Of a stretch of 8,004 nucleotides of DNA, positions 5,085-8,004 are shown one piece after another. This stretch comes from Bacillota bacterium (GTDB lineage Bacteria > Bacillota > Sulfobacillia > Thermaerobacterales > Thermaerobacteraceae), in contig QGUQ01000076.1 of NCBI GenBank assembly GCA_003242195.1, positions 1-8,004 on the forward strand. The letters run 5' to 3'. The notes below the pieces were generated by a model. It was not told the DNA's origin. It worked only from the letters and a program-made list of their open reading frames with translations, and did no database searches. A program made the translations under genes and the position numbers. Numbering within the stretch: the stretch's first letter is position 1; the number at the start of each line of letters is the position of its first letter.

Positions 5085-6431
5085 TCATCCCTCCCCGGGT
5101 CCGGATGCCGGCGCCGCCACCGCTGCCCCGCCGGCGGTGCCGGCACCTGCGTGGAAGTCCTTGCCGATCACCACGCGCACGTCGATCTCCTCGGGCAGAT
5201 CGTCGGCCACAACCACGGTGGGGGACGGCACCAGCGCGGTCAGGGCCTTCAACACCTGCTCCGCGAGCGACCGGTCGCCCTCCCGCACCAGGATCGTGGT
5301 GCGTTCCCAGTCGTAACGGGCTGCGTTGCCTACCGACACGACCCGGTAACCCAGGTCCCGCAGCACCTCGGCCGCCTGGCTGGCAGCACCGCGCCGGCCG
5401 TTACCGTTCAGGACCTCGATGCGCACCTGCTCGTTGGCCACCGGGTCGATCCCGGCCAGAACGCGCAATGCCGTGCGGCGCGCCTCGGCGGGTTCCACCA
5501 GCCAGTAGCTGATGCCGTCCACGTAACCCGGCTGCCCGGGCAGGACGTCCATGACGATCCGGTCGGTATCGATCTTGGGCAGCAAGGTTGCGAAGGCCAT
5601 GATCCGCGCGGTGGACATGTCGGTGGTCACCCGGCTGGCCACGGCAGATGCGACCTGGGGTAGCTTGAGGACGGAGCGGAGACTCAGCACGCGCTCGGCG
5701 AAGGCCCGCACGAACTGTTGCTGCCGCCGGATACGGAAGATGTCGCCATCCCGCCGGTAGCGGACGTACTGCAGCGCCTTCTCGCCGTCCAGAAGCTGGC
5801 AGCCGGGCTTGAGGTCGATCCGCAGGTTCTGGCTCCGGGCCGTGTACTTCATGGGCTTGTCGATGCAGATCTCCACGCCGCCCACGGCGTCCACCGCCGC
5901 CCGGAACGCCTCGAAGTCCACCTCGACGAAGTGGTGGATGCGGATGCCCAGGAGGTTCTCCACCGTTTCGGCCACGAGCCTCGCCCCGGCACCGGGTCCG
6001 CCCTCCGCCTGGCCGTAGGCGTGGGCGTGGGCGATCTTCTCCGGCCGCATCCGCCCCGGGATCTGCACGCGCGTGTCGCGGGGCACGGACAGCAGCCCGA
6101 TGCGCCCCGTGACGGGATCGACGCCCACGATCATGATGGTGTCGGAGCGCTGGGGCGCCGGCGGCTCTCCGGCTCCGGCCCCCGCGTCCACGCCGAGGAC
6201 GAGGATGTTCAGGGGCTCGTTACCAAGGGACAGGCCGGCGGACGAGTCTTCCCCTGTTCCGCTCCCGCGCGGCACCTGGTTGAGGTTTCCGAAGAACCTG
6301 TACAGGGTGGAACCGAACACCGCAGCGGCCGCGGCCAGCAGGACGAGTACGGCGACCAGCACCACCCGTCCAATCCGCAGCTGCCTGCGCGGCGGTCTCG
6401 CCTCCACCCGCCGCTCTACCGGTATCCCCAC
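5085..6431 (-). CDS. LytR-CpsA-Psr (LCP) family cell-wall ligase with LytR_C domain
   Basis: LCP proteins are membrane-anchored enzymes facing outward that transfer undecaprenyl-phosphate-linked glycopolymers, such as teichoic acids or capsule, onto peptidoglycan. The 448-residue protein has a short basic cytoplasmic N-terminus and one membrane segment at about residues 21-40. The LCP catalytic domain spans about 74-245, with NILVLGVDA (75-83), RSDTIM (95-100), SVPRDT (115-120), and the arginine-rich QYVRYRRDGD...RIRRQQQF (221-240) that binds the pyrophosphate group. A LytR_C domain spans about 336-425 and begins RIEVLNGNGRRGAA (337-350). The tail is low-complexity Gly/Ala. The GTG start has GGGAGG 6 nt upstream and lies 24 nt after yqeK. 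The exact polymer substrate cannot be read from sequence, so no gene symbol is given. Confidence 0.95.
   Translation of the reverse strand: MGIPVERRVEARPPRRQLRIGRVVLVAVLVLLAAAAAVFGSTLYRFFGNLNQVPRGSGTGEDSSAGLSLGNEPLNILVLGVDAGAGAGEPPAPQRSDTIMIVGVDPVTGRIGLLSVPRDTRVQIPGRMRPEKIAHAHAYGQAEGGPGAGARLVAETVENLLGIRIHHFVEVDFEAFRAAVDAVGGVEICIDKPMKYTARSQNLRIDLKPGCQLLDGEKALQYVRYRRDGDIFRIRRQQQFVRAFAERVLSLRSVLKLPQVASAVASRVTTDMSTARIMAFATLLPKIDTDRIVMDVLPGQPGYVDGISYWLVEPAEARRTALRVLAGIDPVANEQVRIEVLNGNGRRGAASQAAEVLRDLGYRVVSVGNAARYDWERTTILVREGDRSLAEQVLKALTALVPSPTVVVADDLPEEIDVRVVIGKDFHAGAGTAGGAAVAAPASGPGEG
5089..5096 (-). promoter_or_regulatory. Ribosome binding site supporting the TTG start of rsfS
   Basis: GGGGAGGG lies within the last codons of the LCP gene, just before its TGA and about 11 nt before the rsfS TTG. 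The spacing is long, but no better in-frame start exists, so coupled translation from the LCP gene is likely. Confidence 0.55.
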
Positions 6432-6455
6432 GTGCGACCTCCCACTGATCCGTCT

Positions 6456-7076
6456 TCAACCTGATGACTTCGCTTCCGGCCGCCGAGTTCCCGCCCGGGT
6501 CAGCCACTCGTTGCGCGCCGCCACGGTGGCGGCCGGCAGCCAGTACCCCCTGTCCAGGCAATGGCGAATGGAATTCTCCAGCGCCACCAGCATCGCCCGG
6601 CCCCAGTCGGTCTCCGCCAGCCGCCGCAGCTCGGCGACCCCCGGGTAGCGCCGGCCCGGCTCGATCTTGTCGGCCAGGAACAGCAAGCACCCGACGCGCC
6701 CGAGACCGGGACGTGCCGTGGTGTGCCAGCGTACGGCCTCCAGGACTTCCTCGTCGTCCGTCAGGCCGACGGCCCGGGCCTCGGCAGCCGCCACCGGACC
6801 GTGCAGAAGCAGCGGGTCGGCGCGCTCGGCGTCGTCCGGCTCCCAGCCGTAGCGCTCCGCCCGCTCCAGCAGCTCGGCCGGCCCGAGCTCCCGCGCCAGG
6901 TCGTGGAGCCAGCCAGCCAGCGCCAGCCGGTCCGGGTCCTCCCCGTACCGCCGGGCCAGGCGCACCGCCGTCTGCACCACGCCCTCCACGTGGCGCAAGC
7001 GTGCGGGGCTGAGCCGCTCCACAGCCAGGGACCGCGCCCGTTCCAGCACCTCGGCGGGCACCCTCTCGCCGGTCAC
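6456..7076 (-). CDS. yqeK: YqeK-type HD-domain Ap4A hydrolase
   Basis: YqeK-family HD phosphohydrolases split diadenosine tetraphosphate (Ap4A) symmetrically into two ADP and use a metal centre. The 206-residue protein carries the metal ligands expected of the family: H29 (RHVEGV), the HD pair H58-D59 (WLHDLA), H92 (LLLHGP), H118 (WHTTARPG) and D136 (FLADKIEPGR). The frame stays open well upstream through nadD in another frame. The GTG at 7074-7076 is chosen because it overlaps the nadD stop as GTGA, has GGGGGAG 5 nt upstream, and gives a typical family length; a GTG five codons later is an alternative. nadD-yqeK adjacency is characteristic of Firmicutes, and the overlap implies coupled translation. 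Confidence 0.93.
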   Translation of the reverse strand: MTGERVPAEVLERARSLAVERLSPARLRHVEGVVQTAVRLARRYGEDPDRLALAGWLHDLARELGPAELLERAERYGWEPDDAERADPLLLHGPVAAAEARAVGLTDDEEVLEAVRWHTTARPGLGRVGCLLFLADKIEPGRRYPGVAELRRLAETDWGRAMLVALENSIRHCLDRGYWLPAATVAARNEWLTRAGTRRPEAKSSG

Positions 7077-7825
7077 GCCGTCTCCCCCGGCACCCCGCCG
7101 GTGCTCCGGATCCCGCCGCCCCCGCCGGCCGTGCCGCCGTTGCCGGCGCTCCCGCCACGGGCGTTGCGGGCCCCGTAGAGGCCGTACTTGTACACGTAAT
7201 CTTCCACAGACGGCGGCACCAGGTAGCGGATCGACTGGCCGTTCGCCACCCGCTCCCGCAATTCGGTGGAGGAGATGTCGATCCCCGGGATGGGCAGCAG
7301 GTGGACGCGGCGCCGGCGCGCGGGCGGGAGGGCCCTCAGGAAGTCGTCCAATGCCTGGCGGGAAAAGCCGGGACGGGTGACCGCGATCAGCTCGCACTCG
7401 TCCAGCAGGGAGGTACCGCCCCGCCAGCTGGGGAGGGTGACGACGGCGTCGGCTCCCGCGATGAAGAACAGCGACGCCGGGCGCGCCATGGCCGCCAGTT
7501 GCCGGACCGTGTCGATGGTGTACGAGGGTCCCGACCGGTCCAGTTCCAGCCTCGTCGTGTAGAAATAGGGATTACCCGCCGTCGCCAGCACGGTCATGCG
7601 ATACCGGTGTTCGGCCGCGGCGACCGCCGAGGGATCCTTGTGGGGGGGCTGCCCGGCCGGGACGAAGAGCACGCGGTCGAGCCCGAAGCCGGTGCGGGCG
7701 GCCTCGGCGGCCACGAGATGGCCGATGTGGATGGGATCGAAGGTCCCGCCCAGGACACCCAGCCGGAGCGGCCGGCCATCCTCCCTCGGTGCCAGCCACT
7801 CCTCCAGCCCTCTCGCCACCTGCAT
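7073..7825 (-). CDS. nadD: Nicotinate-nucleotide adenylyltransferase
   Basis: NadD joins nicotinate mononucleotide and ATP to give deamido-NAD, a late step of NAD synthesis. The protein has the nucleotidyltransferase signature GGTFDPIHIGH (26-36), PAGQPPHK (56-63), the FFIAGADAVVTLPSW segment (120-134) and the ISSTELR motif (184-190). A normal end follows at VEDYVYKYGLYG (207-218). The ATG used here gives 250 residues, about 20 more at the N-terminus than typical. GGGAGG abuts this ATG directly, whereas a GTG two codons later (7817-7819) has the ideal 6-nt spacing, so GTG may be the true start. The last 30 or so residues are a Gly-rich low-complexity tail beyond the catalytic fold, read out to the overlap with yqeK. 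Confidence 0.96.
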   Translation of the reverse strand: MQVARGLEEWLAPREDGRPLRLGVLGGTFDPIHIGHLVAAEAARTGFGLDRVLFVPAGQPPHKDPSAVAAAEHRYRMTVLATAGNPYFYTTRLELDRSGPSYTIDTVRQLAAMARPASLFFIAGADAVVTLPSWRGGTSLLDECELIAVTRPGFSRQALDDFLRALPPARRRRVHLLPIPGIDISSTELRERVANGQSIRYLVPPSVEDYVYKYGLYGARNARGGSAGNGGTAGGGGGIRSTGGVPGETA

Positions 7826-7830
7826 CCTCC
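7826..7830 (-). promoter_or_regulatory. Ribosome binding site that questions the nadD start
   Basis: GGAGG touches the ATG at 7823-7825 with no spacer, too close for normal initiation. It lies 6 nt before the in-frame GTG at 7817-7819. The site therefore favours GTG (codon 3 of the annotated frame) as the start. Confidence 0.6.
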
Positions 7831-7875
7831 CTTTCCCACCGCGCCCCGCCGCCAGGGGGGCGGACCGGGGTGCGG

Positions 7876-8004
7876 TCAGGGTTCCTCGTCCTCTCCCCCG
7901 TTTCCGCGGTCGCCGGTGTTTCCCTCTTCGTCTCCCAGGACGAACTCCAGGGGGCCGATGACCACCGTGTCGCCGTCGCGCGCCCCGGCCTCCCGCAGCG
8001 CCTG
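7876..8004 (-). CDS. obgE: Obg/CgtA GTPase, C-terminal end (partial)
   Basis: Only the last 42 residues are in the window, and the frame runs off the edge at 8004. The visible piece reads QALREAGARDGDTVVIGPLE then FVLGDEE and an acidic, Gly/Asn-rich tail ending in TGA. The LREAGARDGDTVVIG...LEF pattern is the end of the OCT domain found at the C-terminus of Gram-positive Obg proteins, GTPases in large-subunit assembly and stress signalling. Its place directly before nadD matches the common obg-nadD-yqeK order. The GTPase and glycine-rich domains lie outside, so the call rests on this short piece plus context. The gap to nadD is about 50 nt with no convincing terminator or promoter. Confidence 0.85.
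   Translation of the reverse strand, partial: QALREAGARDGDTVVIGPLEFVLGDEEGNTGDRGNGGEDEEP

Noticed and set aside
4500..5663. Long plus-strand open frame opposite the T-box, rsfS and the LCP gene
   Set aside because: It runs antisense through structured RNA and two real genes, with no credible domain or ribosome site.
7841..7866. GC-rich partial hairpin between obgE and nadD as a terminator
   Set aside because: The stem is short and imperfect, no U-tract follows, and the gene order argues for one operon.
1..8004. CRISPR arrays, insertion sequences, rRNA genes or phage genes
   Set aside because: No spaced direct repeats, transposase motifs, rRNA-like sequence or phage-type proteins were seen on either strand.

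Overview
The window is a stretch of very GC-rich DNA (roughly 70% by eye). Every gene I can support lies on the minus strand, so transcription runs from high to low coordinates. In that order they are: the 3' end of obgE, nadD, yqeK, a LytR-CpsA-Psr (LCP) family gene, rsfS, a leuS T-box leader containing a tRNA-Ala gene, leuS, comEA, and the 5' part of comEC. This order and the leuS T-box point to Firmicutes in the broad sense. The high GC content, GTG/TTG starts and low-complexity Gly/Ala/Pro linkers fit a high-GC lineage such as Thermaerobacter or Symbiobacterium relatives. That placement is inference; no marker here settles the genus.

Region 4728-8004 reads as one operon with overlaps or very short gaps: the Obg GTPase tail, nicotinate-nucleotide adenylyltransferase (NAD synthesis), the YqeK HD-domain Ap4A hydrolase (GTGA overlap with nadD), an LCP cell-wall ligase with a LytR_C domain, and the ribosomal silencing factor RsfS (TTG start 6 nt after the LCP stop).

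Region 4222-4727 has no protein gene but is the most interesting part. A near-perfect housekeeping promoter (TTGACA, 18 nt, TATAAT) starts a canonical leucine T-box leader. It has a Stem I with an AGTA motif and a CTC (Leu) specifier, a Stem II and pseudoknot region, a Stem III, the T-box antiterminator with its TGGTACC bulge, and a competing terminator. A complete 73-nt tRNA-Ala(GGC) gene, with G3-U70, A73 and A32/U38, sits inside the loop of Stem III. The two Stem III arms flank it as an 8-9 bp helix. Every transcript, terminated or read through, should therefore carry the tRNA, while leuS is made only when uncharged tRNA-Leu is sensed.

Region 1633-4221 is a full-length leucyl-tRNA synthetase. 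A hairpin terminator and an AT-rich promoter island with an inverted repeat separate it from the competence genes comEA (SLBB plus helix-hairpin-helix DNA receptor) and comEC (DNA channel). The comEC reading frame is cut off after about 125 recognisable residues at a 12-C homopolymer, close to an anomalous AT-rich window edge. It is either a pseudogene or a sequence or assembly-end artefact.
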